Shown: positions 9,003-21,823, numbered from the stretch's first letter. The stretch is DNA of 64,000 nt from an uncultured Paracoccus sp. (GCF_947496875.1 NZ_CANMEH010000008.1:1-64000); one strand, 5' to 3'. The notes: a model not told the origin generated them from the sequence alone. Translations and numbers: made by a program.

Positions 9003-9078
9003 TGGTGCCCGGAGGCGGATTCGAACCACCGACACGCGGATTTTCAATCCGCTGCTCTACCAACTGAGCTATCCGGGC
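9003..9078 (-). tRNA. tRNA-Phe (GAA)
   Basis: Reads on the minus strand from GCCCGGATAGCTCAG at the 5' end. The acceptor stem GCCCGGA/TCCGGGC has seven perfect pairs, the anticodon loop TTGAAAA gives GAA, the T loop is TTCGAAT, and the CCA end is encoded (complement of 9003-9005). Length is 76 bases. Its 3' end faces the degenerate region to the left. Confidence 0.97.
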
Positions 9079-9156
9079 CCCGGAGGAACGGCCTGCGTTC
9101 CGAGGTGCCGCGTAACTAGACAACGGGACCGGGGCTGTCCAGCCTGAATCTGCCGC

Positions 9157-9318
9157 TCAGCCGGTGCTTTCCTCGTCGCTCGCCGGGATCGGCGCAGCGT
9201 CCCCCGGTACGACGTAGTCGCCGCGCAGCCAGCGGGCCAGGTCGACGTCGGCGCAGCGACGCGAGCAAAACGGCCGATACTTCGCGTCGCTGTCCTTGCC
9301 GCAGATCGGACAGGCCAT
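9157..9318 (-). CDS. yacG: YacG zinc-binding protein (DNA gyrase inhibitor)
   Basis: A 53-residue zinc protein of the YacG family, whose E. coli member binds GyrB and inhibits gyrase. The four-cysteine site is plain: CPIC near the start and CSRRC about 15 residues later, followed by DLARWLRGDYVVPG. The ATG at 9318 shares its A with the TGA of the RNase gene (TGATG), so translation is probably coupled. The length is usual for the family. Confidence 0.9.
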   Translation of the reverse strand: MACPICGKDSDAKYRPFCSRRCADVDLARWLRGDYVVPGDAAPIPASDEESTG

Positions 9319-10406
9319 CAGCGACGCCCCGCCTTGCTGCCGGTCCCGGCCGTGGCCGCTGCCAGCTGCGCCAGGGCGGCACGGTCCCGCTTGCGGCTGA
9401 GTTCGTAGAGCCCCATCGCCGTCCACCCGATCAGCGTGGTTTCGGTCGTATCGGCGCGGAACGCGGCCCGCAGCGCCTGATCCAGCGTGCCCCGGTCGCG
9501 TTTGGGAACCGGCGCGAAATCGATCACCACCTGCCCGCCCAGCCCGCGCAGGCGCAGCTGCCGCGGCAGGTCACGGGCCAAGGCGATATCGGCCTTGAGC
9601 GCCGCGGCGGGCGAGTTGTCGGGCCCGGTATCGACGTCGACCGCAACCAGCGCCCGGGTCGGCTCGATCGTCGCCCGTGCGCCGCCGGGCAGAAGCAGAT
9701 CGTCCCGCAACAGCGCGTCGATCTGCTCCGACACCCCATGTGCATCGAAGGCGCCGGTTGAATCGTCGACGCTGTCCGGCCCCGGATCGGCCCAGTCGAT
9801 CCAGGCCGCGCGCCAGGGCGGATCGGCATCGACGAGCAGTTCGGGTCCGCCCTGATCATCCGCCATGACTTGGGTGGCCAACTGCGCCAGTGTCGCCATC
9901 TCCTCGGCTGCGTCCGCCTCGTCCTCGGTGGCAGCGGCGGTCCGCAGCACCAGCCCCAGATCCTCGGGCGCATCAGCCCGGGCCAGAGCGGCTTCTCCCA
10001 GCGCCTTCAGGCGGTCGCATTCCGCATCATCACGGATCCGCCGGGACACGTTCACCCCCGGCGCAGCGGGGGTGGCGATGGCACTGCGGCCACGGAACAG
10101 GACCCGACGGGTCACGGGCAGCGCCTTGCCCTCCTCCGGTACGCCGGTGACCTGGACGATCAGCGCCTGACCTTCGGACATGCCCTTCACGTCGCGCAGA
10201 AACCCGCGGGCCCCATTGGGCAGGCGCAGGAACACCCCGCCCTGCCCCTTGACCAGCCGGTCCACGACGCCGCGGCAGATGGTGCCGGGGGACAGCGGCG
10301 TCAGCCCGCCGGGATCAAGCCGCAGATCCTGCAACTGGCCGTCCACTATCAGGGCCGCGGCCTCGCGCCCCCAGAGCCGGTCCAGAACGATCACACGGCC
10401 CTTCAC
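9318..10406 (-). CDS. ribonuclease E/G family protein
   Basis: A 362-residue RNase G-like endoribonuclease, short compared with RNase G (about 490). It has an S1-like N-terminal part ([22 protein letters not shown]) and the catalytic core with the two acidic metal ligands in VAVDVDTG and VVIDFAP. The Cys-rich zinc link used for tetramer formation in RNase E is not evident, and the core is compact. Likely role is RNA processing in the cytoplasm. It overlaps maf by 4 bases upstream and yacG by 1 base downstream, forming a maf-rng-yacG operon. Confidence 0.8.
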   Translation of the reverse strand: MKGRVIVLDRLWGREAAALIVDGQLQDLRLDPGGLTPLSPGTICRGVVDRLVKGQGGVFLRLPNGARGFLRDVKGMSEGQALIVQVTGVPEEGKALPVTRRVLFRGRSAIATPAAPGVNVSRRIRDDAECDRLKALGEAALARADAPEDLGLVLRTAAATEDEADAAEEMATLAQLATQVMADDQGGPELLVDADPPWRAAWIDWADPGPDSVDDSTGAFDAHGVSEQIDALLRDDLLLPGGARATIEPTRALVAVDVDTGPDNSPAAALKADIALARDLPRQLRLRGLGGQVVIDFAPVPKRDRGTLDQALRAAFRADTTETTLIGWTAMGLYELSRKRDRAALAQLAAATAGTGSKAGRR

Positions 10407-10966
10407 GACATCCCCCGCAATCCGATCGACGCCAACAGCGTCGCGGTTTCTGCCAGCGGCAGCCCGACTACGGCGGTGAACGATCCCTGCAACCAGGGAA
10501 CAAAGGCTGCGGCGGGTCCCTGGATGCCATAGCCGCCGGCCTTGCCGTGCCAGTCGCCGGTGGCAACATAGCCGTCGATCTCGGCTGCGGTCAGGGGCCG
10601 GAACCGCACGACGGTTTCCACCAAGCGGTCGCGGGCCTGCCCGCGGTGAAGAAGGGTGACCGATGTCATCACCCGATGCCGGCGGCCCGACAGCACCCGC
10701 AGGAAGGCTGCAGCCTCGCCTGCGTCGGCGGGCTTGCCGAGGATTCGCCGCCCTGCCGCGACGACCGTGTCGGCCGCCAGGATGGCCCCCTCATGGACAG
10801 CCGCGATCGCCTGCGCCTTCTCAGACGACATGCGCCGCGCATAGTCGCGCGGCGGTTCCGCCCGGCCGGGCGTCTCGTCGATCTCGGCAGGGACCACCGC
10901 ATCGGGCACGATGCCGATCTGCGCCAGCAGATCCAGCCGGCGCGGGCTTGCCGACGCCAGGACCAG
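10403..10966 (-). CDS. maf: Maf/YceF nucleoside triphosphate pyrophosphatase
   Basis: House-cleaning pyrophosphatase that hydrolyses non-canonical or modified NTPs. The Maf signature [12 protein letters not shown] is in frame only upstream of the GTG at 10909, so that GTG cannot be the true start. No ATG, GTG or TTG lies further upstream in frame before the infA stop; the options are CTG at 10966 (giving [10 protein letters not shown]) or ATT at 10999 inside the end of infA. I give 10966 with low confidence in that end. Other family marks are [20 protein letters not shown] and [14 protein letters not shown]. Follows infA closely. Confidence 0.8.
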   Translation of the reverse strand: MVLASASPRRLDLLAQIGIVPDAVVPAEIDETPGRAEPPRDYARRMSSEKAQAIAAVHEGAILAADTVVAAGRRILGKPADAGEAAAFLRVLSGRRHRVMTSVTLLHRGQARDRLVETVVRFRPLTAAEIDGYVATGDWHGKAGGYGIQGPAAAFVPWLQGSFTAVVGLPLAETATLLASIGLRGMS

Positions 10967-10982
10967 ACGCGGGCGGTCCGGC

Positions 10983-11201
10983 CTACTTGAAGCGGTAATT
11001 GATCCGGCCCTTGGTCAGGTCGTAGGTGTTCATTTCCACCTGCACCTTGTCGCCGGCCAGCACGCGGATGCGATTCTTGCGCATCTTGCCGGCCATGTGC
11101 GCGATGATCTCATGGCCGTTTTCGAGCTCGACCCGGAACGTCGCATTCGGCAAAAGCTCCATCACAACGCCTGGGAATTCGAGCATCTCTTCCTTGGCCA
11201 T
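10983..11201 (-). CDS. infA: translation initiation factor IF-1
   Basis: A complete 72-residue IF-1, a single OB-fold that sits in the ribosomal A site during initiation. The sequence [18 protein letters not shown] and the end NYRFK are diagnostic. It heads the infA-maf-rng-yacG run on the minus strand and has a good sigma-70-like promoter upstream. Confidence 0.97.
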   Translation of the reverse strand: MAKEEMLEFPGVVMELLPNATFRVELENGHEIIAHMAGKMRKNRIRVLAGDKVQVEMNTYDLTKGRINYRFK

Positions 11202-11242
11202 GGTCTCTCCTGAAAGCGTCCCGCGGAAACGCAGGCGCAGGG

Positions 11243-11271
11243 GATATGCAGCGAGCCGCAGCTTTTTTCAA
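11243..11271 (-). promoter_or_regulatory. promoter of infA
   Basis: On the minus strand: -35 TTGAAA (11271-11266), 17-base spacer, -10 CATATC (11248-11243), about 40 bases ahead of the infA start. Matches are 5/6 and 3/6 to consensus. Confidence 0.55.
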
Positions 11272-11333
11272 GCCCCGTCGCGCATCGTCCTGCATATGCG
11301 GACCACCGCCTTGCGCCGCGCCACCGCTGGTCG

Positions 11334-13040
11334 TCAGCCGGAAATGATCTCGAACCGCTCGACGTCGATCATGCCGCGGTCGGTGATCTTCAGGGCCGGG
11401 ATCACCGGCAGCGCCAGAAACGCCAGTTGCAGGAACGGTTCGTCCAGCGTCACGCCCAGCGATCTGGCCGCCCGGCGCAGCCCGGCCAGGCTGTCGTGGA
11501 CAACCTCGAACGGCTCGAGGCTCATCAGCCCTGCCACCGGCAGGGCCAGTTCGGCCAGCACCTGTCCGCCCTGGGCGACGACGAGGCCGCCCTCGATCGC
11601 GGCCAGCCGGTTCACGGCCAGCGCCATGTCGGCGTAATCGACGCCCACCGCGACGATGTTGTGGTGGTCGTGGCAGACGGTCGAGGCGATCGCGCCGCGC
11701 CGCAGTCCGAAGCCGCGGACAAACCCCGTCGCGATGTTGCCGTTCCGGCCGTGCCGTTCGACCACCGCGATCCGGGCCAGGTCGCGTGCCGTGTCCGGGG
11801 GCTTGTCTCCGTCAACCGGGGCGACCTGTTCGCGCAGGTGCCGGGTGATGATCTTGCCGGGGATGATGCCGATCACGTCCGTGTCGGTCCGGTTGCCGGT
11901 GCAGCGGAAATCGGCAGGGCCGATCGCAGGCGCCCGGACCGATGCGCGGCCCACCGGGGCGACGGCGCCCCGCGCGGAAAACGCGGCGTCGCCGACCACG
12001 CGGCCCGCCGCCAGGACCAGCTGCGCCCGACACTCCGATAGCCCGTCCAGCGCGACGATGTCGGCCCGCAGGCCGGGCGCAATCAGCCCGCGATCGCGAA
12101 GCCCGAACGCCTCGGCCGCCGATAGCGACGCGGCGCGATACGCGGCCAGCGGCGAGGTGCCGAGTTCGATCAGCCGGCGCACCATGTAATCGATGTGGCC
12201 ATGTTCGGCGATATCCAGCGGATTGCGGTCGTCGGTGCACAGGCACATGTAGGGGGCGGTGATATCGGTGAGGACCGGCTGCAGCGCGTTTAGGTCGCGG
12301 GACACCGACCCCTCGCGAATCAGCACCCGCATGCCCCGGCGCAGCTTTTCCAGCGCCTCGGCGGCGGTGGTCGCCTCGTGTTCCGTCCGGATCCCCGCCG
12401 CGACATAGGCGTTCAGGTCCCGGCCGGACAGCTGAGGCGCGTGGCCGTCGATGTGGCCGCCGGCAAACAGCCGCAGCTTGGCCATTGCCGCCGGGTCGCG
12501 GTGGATGACGGCCGGGTAGTTCATGAACTCGGCGAGCCCGATGGCTGAGGGATGGCCCATCACCGCCCGCAGGTCGCCGGCGTCGATGCGGGCGCCCGCG
12601 GTTTCCATGTCGGTCGAGGGCACGCAGGACGACAGCTGGACCCGCAGGTCCATTAGCAGATGTTCACTAGCCGCCTGGAAATAGCGGATGCCGTCCAGCC
12701 CCACGACATTCGCGATCTCGTGCGGGTCGCAGATCGCGGTGGTGATCCCGCGCGGGGTGACGCAGCGGTCGAATTCGAACGGCGTGATCATGCTGCTCTC
12801 GACATGCAGATGCGTATCGATCAGGCCCGGCACCAGCACCATGCCGCCAACGTCGATCACCTCGCGCCCCTCGTAGGACGCGCCGATCCCGGCGATCAGC
12901 GACCCGCAGATCGCGACATCGCCGGGGATCATGGCGTCGGTGACCAGATCGAACACCTCGCCCCCACGTAGCACGAGGTCGGCGGGTTCGTCGCCGCGCG
13001 CCTGGGCGATGCGTCGCTCCAGATCCGGGTCTGGTGTCAT
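11334..13040 (-). CDS. ade: adenine deaminase
   Basis: Amidohydrolase-family enzyme converting adenine to hypoxanthine and ammonia. The 568-residue length matches the Ade family. The metal-binding motif [14 protein letters not shown] is in the N-terminal third, followed by [11 protein letters not shown] and the C-terminal family blocks ([20 protein letters not shown]). Start at 13040 is chosen for the GAGGATC ribosome-binding site; an upstream ATG at 13097 lacks one. It feeds purine salvage or degradation, in keeping with the purine catabolic locus at the right end of the window. Confidence 0.93.
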   Translation of the reverse strand: MTPDPDLERRIAQARGDEPADLVLRGGEVFDLVTDAMIPGDVAICGSLIAGIGASYEGREVIDVGGMVLVPGLIDTHLHVESSMITPFEFDRCVTPRGITTAICDPHEIANVVGLDGIRYFQAASEHLLMDLRVQLSSCVPSTDMETAGARIDAGDLRAVMGHPSAIGLAEFMNYPAVIHRDPAAMAKLRLFAGGHIDGHAPQLSGRDLNAYVAAGIRTEHEATTAAEALEKLRRGMRVLIREGSVSRDLNALQPVLTDITAPYMCLCTDDRNPLDIAEHGHIDYMVRRLIELGTSPLAAYRAASLSAAEAFGLRDRGLIAPGLRADIVALDGLSECRAQLVLAAGRVVGDAAFSARGAVAPVGRASVRAPAIGPADFRCTGNRTDTDVIGIIPGKIITRHLREQVAPVDGDKPPDTARDLARIAVVERHGRNGNIATGFVRGFGLRRGAIASTVCHDHHNIVAVGVDYADMALAVNRLAAIEGGLVVAQGGQVLAELALPVAGLMSLEPFEVVHDSLAGLRRAARSLGVTLDEPFLQLAFLALPVIPALKITDRGMIDVERFEIISG

Positions 13041-13135
13041 CAGAGATCCTCGATGATGGACGCGAGACCGCCAGCGCATGGACGACGCGTTCCGCAACCG
13101 TGAGGGGATCGCCCGCGGGGGACAAGATCCTTAGA

Positions 13136-13164
13136 CGAAAAGGGAGCGCCCCTGGGCGCCCCCC
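13136..13164 (-). terminator. Rho-independent terminator of gdhA
   Basis: Minus-strand stem GGGGGCGCC/GGCGCTCCC (13163-13155 with 13150-13142, one G-U pair), small loop, then TTTT. Lies 40-65 bases after the gdhA stop. Confidence 0.75.
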
Positions 13165-13204
13165 AACCGCTACGACTCAGCGGCCAGCCGACGAATGCCG
13201 CGGA

Positions 13205-14746
<1,542 letters not shown>

Positions 14747-14772
14747 TCAGGCGGCTGCCAGGCCCGCGATGA

Positions 14773-15981
<1,209 letters not shown>

Positions 15982-16155
15982 CTTTCCCTCCATCTGGTGG
16001 GTCCTGATAGGCGCTCGGCCCGGGGGAGGCAATCGCCGTTCACGACCGCATCACACGGTTTTCGGGAACGCGAAGGCTGTTTGTCTGTTAGATTGCGGAG
16101 CCTTGGCGCGCCGAGCGCCGACCTGACCTGATTATTGATTGACGTCGGAGGACAC

Positions 16156-18756
16156 ATGCGCCGGATCTTTACCAACTCGACCGCGATCGCCCTGGGCCTG
16201 GCCCTGTGGCTTCCCCATGGCGCAGCGGCGCAGACCGCCCCCGTGGAACCTGTCGCCAGTGCCGAAGCGGACCAGGCCGCGGCCGAGCGCGCCGCCGAGA
16301 TGCCGAACCTGCAGACCGCCTTGCAGCGGGAACTGGATCAGGGCCTGACCGCCGAAGCCCTCGTCTGCCCGATGAACATCCCCCAGCCCTGCCCCAGCGA
16401 CATCCGGTTCACTCCTGAAGGGGTCGCCGTTCAGGTGTCGCAGGACGGCGCGATCTTTCTGGCCCAGAAAGTGATGCAGACGCATCAGGCCGATGCCGAG
16501 GGCAACCTGACGCCCGACCCGGACGCGGTGCTGATGCAGGCGGCGCCGGCCGGCCAGCAGGACGTGGCAGCAGATCCGGCGTCCGACCAGGAAGCCGGTG
16601 AGGAGACCGTCGTGATGGCAGCGGCGGATGCGCCTGCCGAGGCGGAGGCGCCTGCCGAACTGCCCCCGCCCGATGCAACCGCGGGTGAAGCCGACGCGGA
16701 CACGGATGCAGCTGCAGCCGACGCGGGCGCCGCGGCTGAGGCGGACGCGGAGGCGGAGGCAGAGGCGGCCGATGCACCTGCAGCCGACGCGCCCGCGGCG
16801 GAAGAGCCGGTGGCCGACGCCACTGCGCCGGGTACCCCTGCCCCGGACGCCGCTGCCCCAGACGCCCCCACCGAGACCACTGCGGCCGACGAGGCTGCCG
16901 CGGATGAAGCCGAAGCTGATGCCGCCGCTGCCGAGCCGCCTGCGCCGGAGGTCGTCGAAGCCGAGCCTGCAGATTCAGCAGCGCCGGACGCACCAGCGCA
17001 GGAGGCCGCCCCGGCGCCTGCGCAGGCAGCCGACGAACCCACCGACGAACCCACCGCCGAGGTCGCTGCGGACGATGCCGGCACTGCCCCGCCGGCAGAA
17101 GCCGAAGCGGCGCCAGCACCCGAACCGGCGACACAGGCAGCGACCTCCGAAGCGGCCAGCACGCCTGCCGACGAACCCGCGCCTGAAAGCGCCGAGGCGC
17201 AGGTGACCGAGGAAAGCCCCGAACCCGACCTGCCGGACGCAGCCGCACTGGAGCGGGCGCTGGCCCAGGAAGTCGAAGGGCAGGCCGCGGATGCGCCGGC
17301 CGAGGCGACCGAAGCTCAAGCGGCGGCAGACGCGACCGCCGAGGGTGTTTCCGCTACAGCCGACGCCGCCGACGCGGAGACCCCGCCAGCCGATGCCGCG
17401 GCAGCCGACACCGATGCACCAACCGAACAAGAGACGACCGCCGCACCCGCAACGCCAGAGGCGGCGGAGGCGCCGGCACAGGCCGCCGACGCACAAGCTG
17501 AGGCCGTCGCCGTTCCTGAAGCCCAGGCGCCCGAGACCGAGGCGGCCCGCGAGGCCGCAGCCGGCAGCGCGCCGGTCACGGCCGCGGCGCTGGACCCGGA
17601 CGCCCAGGAAACCGGCGAAGTGGTCGAGACCCAGGTGACCGAGGAGAACGCGCGCTCCTCGACCGAGGATTTCGCCACCAGCATCGCCGAGGCGGCCCGT
17701 GCCGCCGCGGCCGGCGCGGCGGCCGGCGCGCTGGCGGGTCAGCAGACAGGTCAGCAGGCCCAGGCACCGGCCGATGCCGCGGCCCAGGCCGATGCGACGG
17801 CCCAGACGCCCGGCGTCGCACCCGCTACCGCGCAGGACCTGCAGGAGGAGCTGGCCGCGCGCGAGGACGATGACGACCGCGACGACGTGGCCCGCGCGGC
17901 GCTTGCCGGCCTCGCCGGGCTGGTGGTCGGACAGATGCTGTCGAACGACCGCGAGGTTGCGCTCACCACGGGCGACCGGGTGGTCGTGACCCGCCCCGAC
18001 GGCAGTCAGGAGGTTCTGAAGAACGACAACGCGCTGCTGATGCAGCCCGGGTCGAACGTGCAGACCGAAAACTTCGCCGACGGATCCAGCCGCAGCACCG
18101 TCGTGCGCCAGGACGGCAGCACCGTCGTCACCATCCGCGATGCCGACCTGCGGGTGCTGCGCCGCACGGTGATCGCGCCTGACGGCACCTCGACCACGCT
18201 GATCGACGAAACCGTCCAGGTGCAGCCGGTGAACGTGTCCGAACTGCCGCCGCCCGCCCGGCCGCTGGTCGCCAGCGACCGCCCGCTGTCCGAAGAGGAT
18301 CTGCGCGCGGCTCTGCAGCGCGAGGTGGCGGTCGATCGCCGCTTTACCCTGAGCCAGATTCGCAACATCCCTGCGGTGCGCGCGCTGGTGGCCCCGATCG
18401 ACATCAACTCGATCACCTTCGACACCGGCTCGGCCGCGATCAAGCCCGATCAGGCGCAGCAGCTGGCGACGCTCGGCCGAGCGATTGCCGAGACGATCCG
18501 CCAGAACCCGCGCGAGGTCTTCATGATCGAAGGCTACACCGACACGGTCGGGTCGGATGCGTCCAACCTGGCATTGTCTGACCGCCGCGCCGAATCGGTC
18601 GCGCTGGCCCTGACCGAGTATTTCCAAGTGCCGCCGGAAAACATGGTCGTGCAGGGTTACGGCGAACAGTTCCTGCGCGTCCCGGCAGAGGGCGACGTCC
18701 GCGCGAACCGTCGTGCCTCGGTCCGCCGGATCACCGAACTGCTGGCGCAGAACTGA
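16156..18756 (+). CDS. large OmpA-family outer-membrane protein with Ala/Glu/Pro-rich region
   Basis: 866-residue envelope protein. A signal peptide (residues 1-26) is followed by a short ordered part with paired cysteines (LVCPMNIPQPCPS), then about 450 residues of Ala/Glu/Pro/Asp low-complexity sequence. After that come a glycine-zipper-like helix (ALAGLAGLVVGQML), a beta-rich repeat region (VVRQDGSTVVTIRD), and a C-terminal OmpA domain of about 110 residues. The OmpA domain keeps peptidoglycan-binding residues in NLALSDRRAESVA and the NRRASVRR end. Start at 16156 has GGAGG 5 bases upstream. It probably anchors the outer membrane to peptidoglycan, with the acidic stretch spanning the periplasm. 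Followed by a strong hairpin terminator. Confidence 0.85.
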   Translation: MRRIFTNSTAIALGLALWLPHGAAAQTAPVEPVASAEADQAAAERAAEMPNLQTALQRELDQGLTAEALVCPMNIPQPCPSDIRFTPEGVAVQVSQDGAIFLAQKVMQTHQADAEGNLTPDPDAVLMQAAPAGQQDVAADPASDQEAGEETVVMAAADAPAEAEAPAELPPPDATAGEADADTDAAAADAGAAAEADAEAEAEAADAPAADAPAAEEPVADATAPGTPAPDAAAPDAPTETTAADEAAADEAEADAAAAEPPAPEVVEAEPADSAAPDAPAQEAAPAPAQAADEPTDEPTAEVAADDAGTAPPAEAEAAPAPEPATQAATSEAASTPADEPAPESAEAQVTEESPEPDLPDAAALERALAQEVEGQAADAPAEATEAQAAADATAEGVSATADAADAETPPADAAAADTDAPTEQETTAAPATPEAAEAPAQAADAQAEAVAVPEAQAPETEAAREAAAGSAPVTAAALDPDAQETGEVVETQVTEENARSSTEDFATSIAEAARAAAAGAAAGALAGQQTGQQAQAPADAAAQADATAQTPGVAPATAQDLQEELAAREDDDDRDDVARAALAGLAGLVVGQMLSNDREVALTTGDRVVVTRPDGSQEVLKNDNALLMQPGSNVQTENFADGSSRSTVVRQDGSTVVTIRDADLRVLRRTVIAPDGTSTTLIDETVQVQPVNVSELPPPARPLVASDRPLSEEDLRAALQREVAVDRRFTLSQIRNIPAVRALVAPIDINSITFDTGSAAIKPDQAQQLATLGRAIAETIRQNPREVFMIEGYTDTVGSDASNLALSDRRAESVALALTEYFQVPPENMVVQGYGEQFLRVPAEGDVRANRRASVRRITELLAQN

Positions 18757-18806
18757 CGCGTCAGGGCCGCCCGGACACGGGCCGCCACCTTCTGCAATCT
18801 GCATCG

Positions 18807-18834
18807 GGGCCGCGGATCACCGCGGCCCTCTTGC
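18807..18834 (+). terminator. terminator shared by the OmpA gene and the convergent small membrane-protein gene
   Basis: Perfect nine-pair stem GGGCCGCGG/CCGCGGCCC around a four-base loop, followed by TCTTG. It lies between two converging stops, so it may act in both directions; the U tract is weak. Confidence 0.6.
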
Positions 18835-18836
18835 GT

Positions 18837-19331
18837 TCACTTCCGGCGCCAGACCGTGCAGACTGCCTGCTCGCCCTCCAGCGCGTCGGCCGCCGCGCCC
18901 AGGTCGAACCCGGGCAGCGCCGCGAACCCGTCCGCCAGCAGCGCGGCGCCCGCGGCATCGACCGGGACCAGCAGCGCCTGCCCGTCCGTCGCGCGCAGCC
19001 GCCAGTGCGCCTGTCCGTCCAGCCGCAGCAACCGGATCTCGGCCAGGTCGCGCAGGGCGATCTCTCCGCCCAGGGTGCGGGCGCCGTAATAGCGGATGGC
19101 GCCCTCGACCAGTTCGACGACGCCGGGGGCGGCGATGTCGCGGCGAAATCGCATGCGGCGGCGCGCATCCATGCCCCAGATCACGCCCACGGCCACCATC
19201 GCGGCCCCGACCCCGCCATAGATCCACCCGCCCCAGGAGAACATCCACAGACCGGCGCCGATCAGGGCGACCGCGGCCAGGACCTCGCGCCAGGGGTGCA
19301 GACGGGCGGCCAGTTCGGGGCGGATCAGCAT
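18837..19331 (-). CDS. small inner-membrane protein, unknown
   Basis: 164 residues with two hydrophobic helices at about residues 18-35 and 38-55 joined by a short glycine turn, then a soluble part of mixed strand and helix. Composition and the clean start fit a real gene. No domain that I can name; the layout (two helices then a PH-like domain) is common in uncharacterised membrane proteins. It follows the GNAT gene on the same strand after about 30 bases. Confidence 0.7.
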   Translation of the reverse strand: MLIRPELAARLHPWREVLAAVALIGAGLWMFSWGGWIYGGVGAAMVAVGVIWGMDARRRMRFRRDIAAPGVVELVEGAIRYYGARTLGGEIALRDLAEIRLLRLDGQAHWRLRATDGQALLVPVDAAGAALLADGFAALPGFDLGAAADALEGEQAVCTVWRRK

Positions 19332-19359
19332 CGGCGGCCCACGCCCGCGGCGGGTCGCA

Positions 19360-19779
19360 TCAGAGCGGACGGCTCATGTCGCGATGCGGAATTCCGGCAT
19401 CGTCGTAGACCGGTCCGGATGCGGTGAAGCCCAGCTTTTCATAGAACGCCAAGGCGTGGGTCTGCGCGCCCAGCCTGGCGAGTTTTACCCCCGGGATGGC
19501 GCGCAACTCGTCCAGCGCCGCACGCATCAATGCCGCCCCCAGTCCTTGGCCGCGGCGATCGGCCAGGACGGCGACGCGGCCGATCTTGCCCGTGTTGCCC
19601 CGGATCAGCAGCCGCGCCGTGCCGACGGGCCGCCCGGCCTCGCTAGCCAGCAGGTGCACCGCGGTCGCGTCGTGCCCGTCGTGCTCCAGCGCTTCGGGGA
19701 CGTTCTGTTCCTCGACGAAGACCGCGCGGCGGATCGTCAGGCAGGCGTCCAGATCGTCGGTGCGCCCAATGGTGATCAT
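19360..19779 (-). CDS. GNAT-family N-acetyltransferase
   Basis: 139-residue acetyl-CoA-dependent acetyltransferase. The acetyl-CoA-binding motif is [15 protein letters not shown], preceded by the strand GKIGRVAV and followed by [11 protein letters not shown]. The beginning ([17 protein letters not shown]) resembles the ElaA/YjcF-like subgroup. The ATG at 19779 overlaps the dapE stop by 4 bases (ATGA), so it is translationally coupled to dapE. Substrate unknown. Confidence 0.85.
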   Translation of the reverse strand: MITIGRTDDLDACLTIRRAVFVEEQNVPEALEHDGHDATAVHLLASEAGRPVGTARLLIRGNTGKIGRVAVLADRRGQGLGAALMRAALDELRAIPGVKLARLGAQTHALAFYEKLGFTASGPVYDDAGIPHRDMSRPL

Positions 19780-20918
19780 GCGAAATACCGCTGCAGGATG
19801 GCCCGGTAGATGTCCTTCAACTGCCGGACCTGATCGGCCGGCACCCGCTCGTCGACCTTGTGCATGTATGCGCCCACCAGGCCGAATTCGACCACCGGGC
19901 AGACGTCCTTGATGAAGCGCGCATCCGACGTCCCGCCCGAGGTCGACAGCACGGGCTCGGTGCCACAGCATTCGGCGACCACCTCCCGGACCAGCGCGAC
20001 GAACGGCCCCGGTTCGGTCAGGAAGCTCTCGCCGGTCAGGGCGACGTCCAGTTCGAACCGGACCCCGGTCTCCCGTTCCATTGCGGCCGCCTGCTCGCGC
20101 AGCAGGGCCGTCAGGCTGTCGCCGGAATGGCTGTCGTTGAAGCGGATGTTGACGACCGCGCGGCCCCGCTCGGGGATCACGTTCGTCGCCCTATTGCCCA
20201 CGTCGATCGAGGTGATCTGCAAGCTCGAGGGCTGGAAATGCGGGGTGCCCTGATCCAGTGGCGTGTCGACCAGCTGCGTCAGCAGGCGAGTAAGCGGGTG
20301 CAGCGGGTTCAACGCCTTGTGCGGATAGGCGACATGGCCCTGCGTCCCGGTGGCGGTGATCGTCGCGGTCAGGCTGCCCCGTCGCCCGATCTTGATCATC
20401 TCGCCCATGACGCTGGGGTTCGACGGCTCGCCCACGATGCAGGCGTCCATCCGTTCGCCCTGCGCGGCCATCCAGTCGAGGATCGCGATGGTGCCGTCGC
20501 GGCCGGGGCCTTCCTCGTCACCCGTGATGGTCAGGATCACCGCCCCGTCCGGCGGCGTTTCGGTGACGAAATCGATCGCCGCGGCGACGAAGGCGGCCAC
20601 TGCCGATTTCATGTCGGTGGCCCCGCGCCCCCAGATGACGCCGTCGATCTCGACCCCCGAGAACGGCGGGTGGGTCCAGCTGGCCAAGTCCCCGGGCGGC
20701 ACCACATCGGTATGACCGTTGAAGCCCAGGCCGCGCGCGCCGCGCGCGCCCCACCGGGCGAACAGGTTGGGCGTCCCGGCGCGATCCACGCGGGTGCACG
20801 CGAACCCGGCCTGTTCGAGCATGTCCTGCAGCAACACCAGCGCGCCGCCCTCGTCCGGTGTCACCGAGGGGCAGCGGATCAGGCGGGCGGTCAGGGCGGC
20901 GGCGTCGATCGGCATCAA
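19776..20918 (-). CDS. dapE: succinyl-diaminopimelate desuccinylase
   Basis: Zinc-dependent M20-family hydrolase that removes succinate from N-succinyl-LL-diaminopimelate in lysine and peptidoglycan-precursor synthesis. Metal-site motifs are in order: [20 protein letters not shown] and DEEGPG. The 380-residue length is normal. Two adjacent ATGs start the frame. It precedes the GNAT gene with a 4-base overlap and follows the TauE-like gene with only 3 bases between. Confidence 0.93.
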   Translation of the reverse strand: MMPIDAAALTARLIRCPSVTPDEGGALVLLQDMLEQAGFACTRVDRAGTPNLFARWGARGARGLGFNGHTDVVPPGDLASWTHPPFSGVEIDGVIWGRGATDMKSAVAAFVAAAIDFVTETPPDGAVILTITGDEEGPGRDGTIAILDWMAAQGERMDACIVGEPSNPSVMGEMIKIGRRGSLTATITATGTQGHVAYPHKALNPLHPLTRLLTQLVDTPLDQGTPHFQPSSLQITSIDVGNRATNVIPERGRAVVNIRFNDSHSGDSLTALLREQAAAMERETGVRFELDVALTGESFLTEPGPFVALVREVVAECCGTEPVLSTSGGTSDARFIKDVCPVVEFGLVGAYMHKVDERVPADQVRQLKDIYRAILQRYFA

Positions 20919-20921
20919 ATC

Positions 20922-21680
20922 TCACATCGTCAGGGCGCGGCGGATCAGGTTCGTGCCGGTCAGCACCAGCAGCACCAGCGTCCAGCGGCGAAACTGCACC
21001 ACGTCCATGCGGTCCTGCAAGGCAAAGCCCAACTGCATGCCGATCAGTGCCGGCACGACCATCAGCACCGACAGCGGCAGCGTCCCCGCATTCAGCACGC
21101 CCGAGGCGAGATGCGCAAATGTCAGCGCCACCGCCCCGATCAGGAACACCACGCCCTGCACCCGGATCTGTTCCTGCTTTGACGCGCCGATCGACAGCAG
21201 GAACACGATCAGCGGCGGTCCCCAGATCCCCGAGATGCCGCCATACAGCCCGCCGATGATCCCGCTGACGACCTCGGCCCGGCGGCGGTGGCGGATGGGC
21301 AGCTGCAGCGGCCGTCCAGACAGCTGCCACGCGGCAAAGGCGGTGATCGGGACGCCGAGGGCTGCGTACATCACCGGCTGCGGCAGCAGGCGCGCGAAAG
21401 GCGCCGCCACGAACATGAACGCGCACACGAACGCGATGTGCCAAACATAGCGGCGCGAAGACCGGGCCGCCGCCCGCACCCCTTGGCGCAACGACTGCTG
21501 CAGGTTGGTGATCAGGGTCGGGACGATCAGCAGGGCCAGCGCCACCGGCGCAGGCAGGAACGAGCCAAAGGCCGACATCATGATCATCGGCATGGCGAAC
21601 CCGATCGCGCCCTTCACGAACCCCGCGAACAGCGTGACGGCCAGGGCCAGCCAGATCTGGGAGGGGTCGAGGTCGCTCAT
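20922..21680 (-). CDS. TauE/SafE-family membrane transporter
   Basis: 252-residue inner-membrane protein of the sulfite exporter TauE/SafE (DUF81) family, with about seven to eight hydrophobic helices and the family features GFVKGAIGFAMP near the start and GGLYGGISGIWGPPLIVF in the second half. Substrates in the family are small anions such as sulfite or sulfoacetate. Start chosen at 21680 (MSDLDPSQ). Closely followed by dapE, which suggests co-transcription rather than shared function. Divergent from mcd. Confidence 0.85.
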   Translation of the reverse strand: MSDLDPSQIWLALAVTLFAGFVKGAIGFAMPMIMMSAFGSFLPAPVALALLIVPTLITNLQQSLRQGVRAAARSSRRYVWHIAFVCAFMFVAAPFARLLPQPVMYAALGVPITAFAAWQLSGRPLQLPIRHRRRAEVVSGIIGGLYGGISGIWGPPLIVFLLSIGASKQEQIRVQGVVFLIGAVALTFAHLASGVLNAGTLPLSVLMVVPALIGMQLGFALQDRMDVVQFRRWTLVLLVLTGTNLIRRALTM

Positions 21681-21823
21681 CCGCGGCACACTAGCCCGAT
21701 CCCACCGGCGTACAAGCGGATGACGGCGACAGAAAGCTGCGTGCTGCAAAGCTGCTGCGCAGCATCGTTGCGCTGCAGGTGCGAAGGCGCTAAGGGCTGC
21801 GGCAATCCGCAAGCGAGGCTGCC

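Noticed and set aside
21753-21764. 12-bp palindrome TGCTGCGCAGCA in the mcd/tauE gap
   Set aside because: Short, made of common GC-rich triplets, and alone; weak support as an operator.
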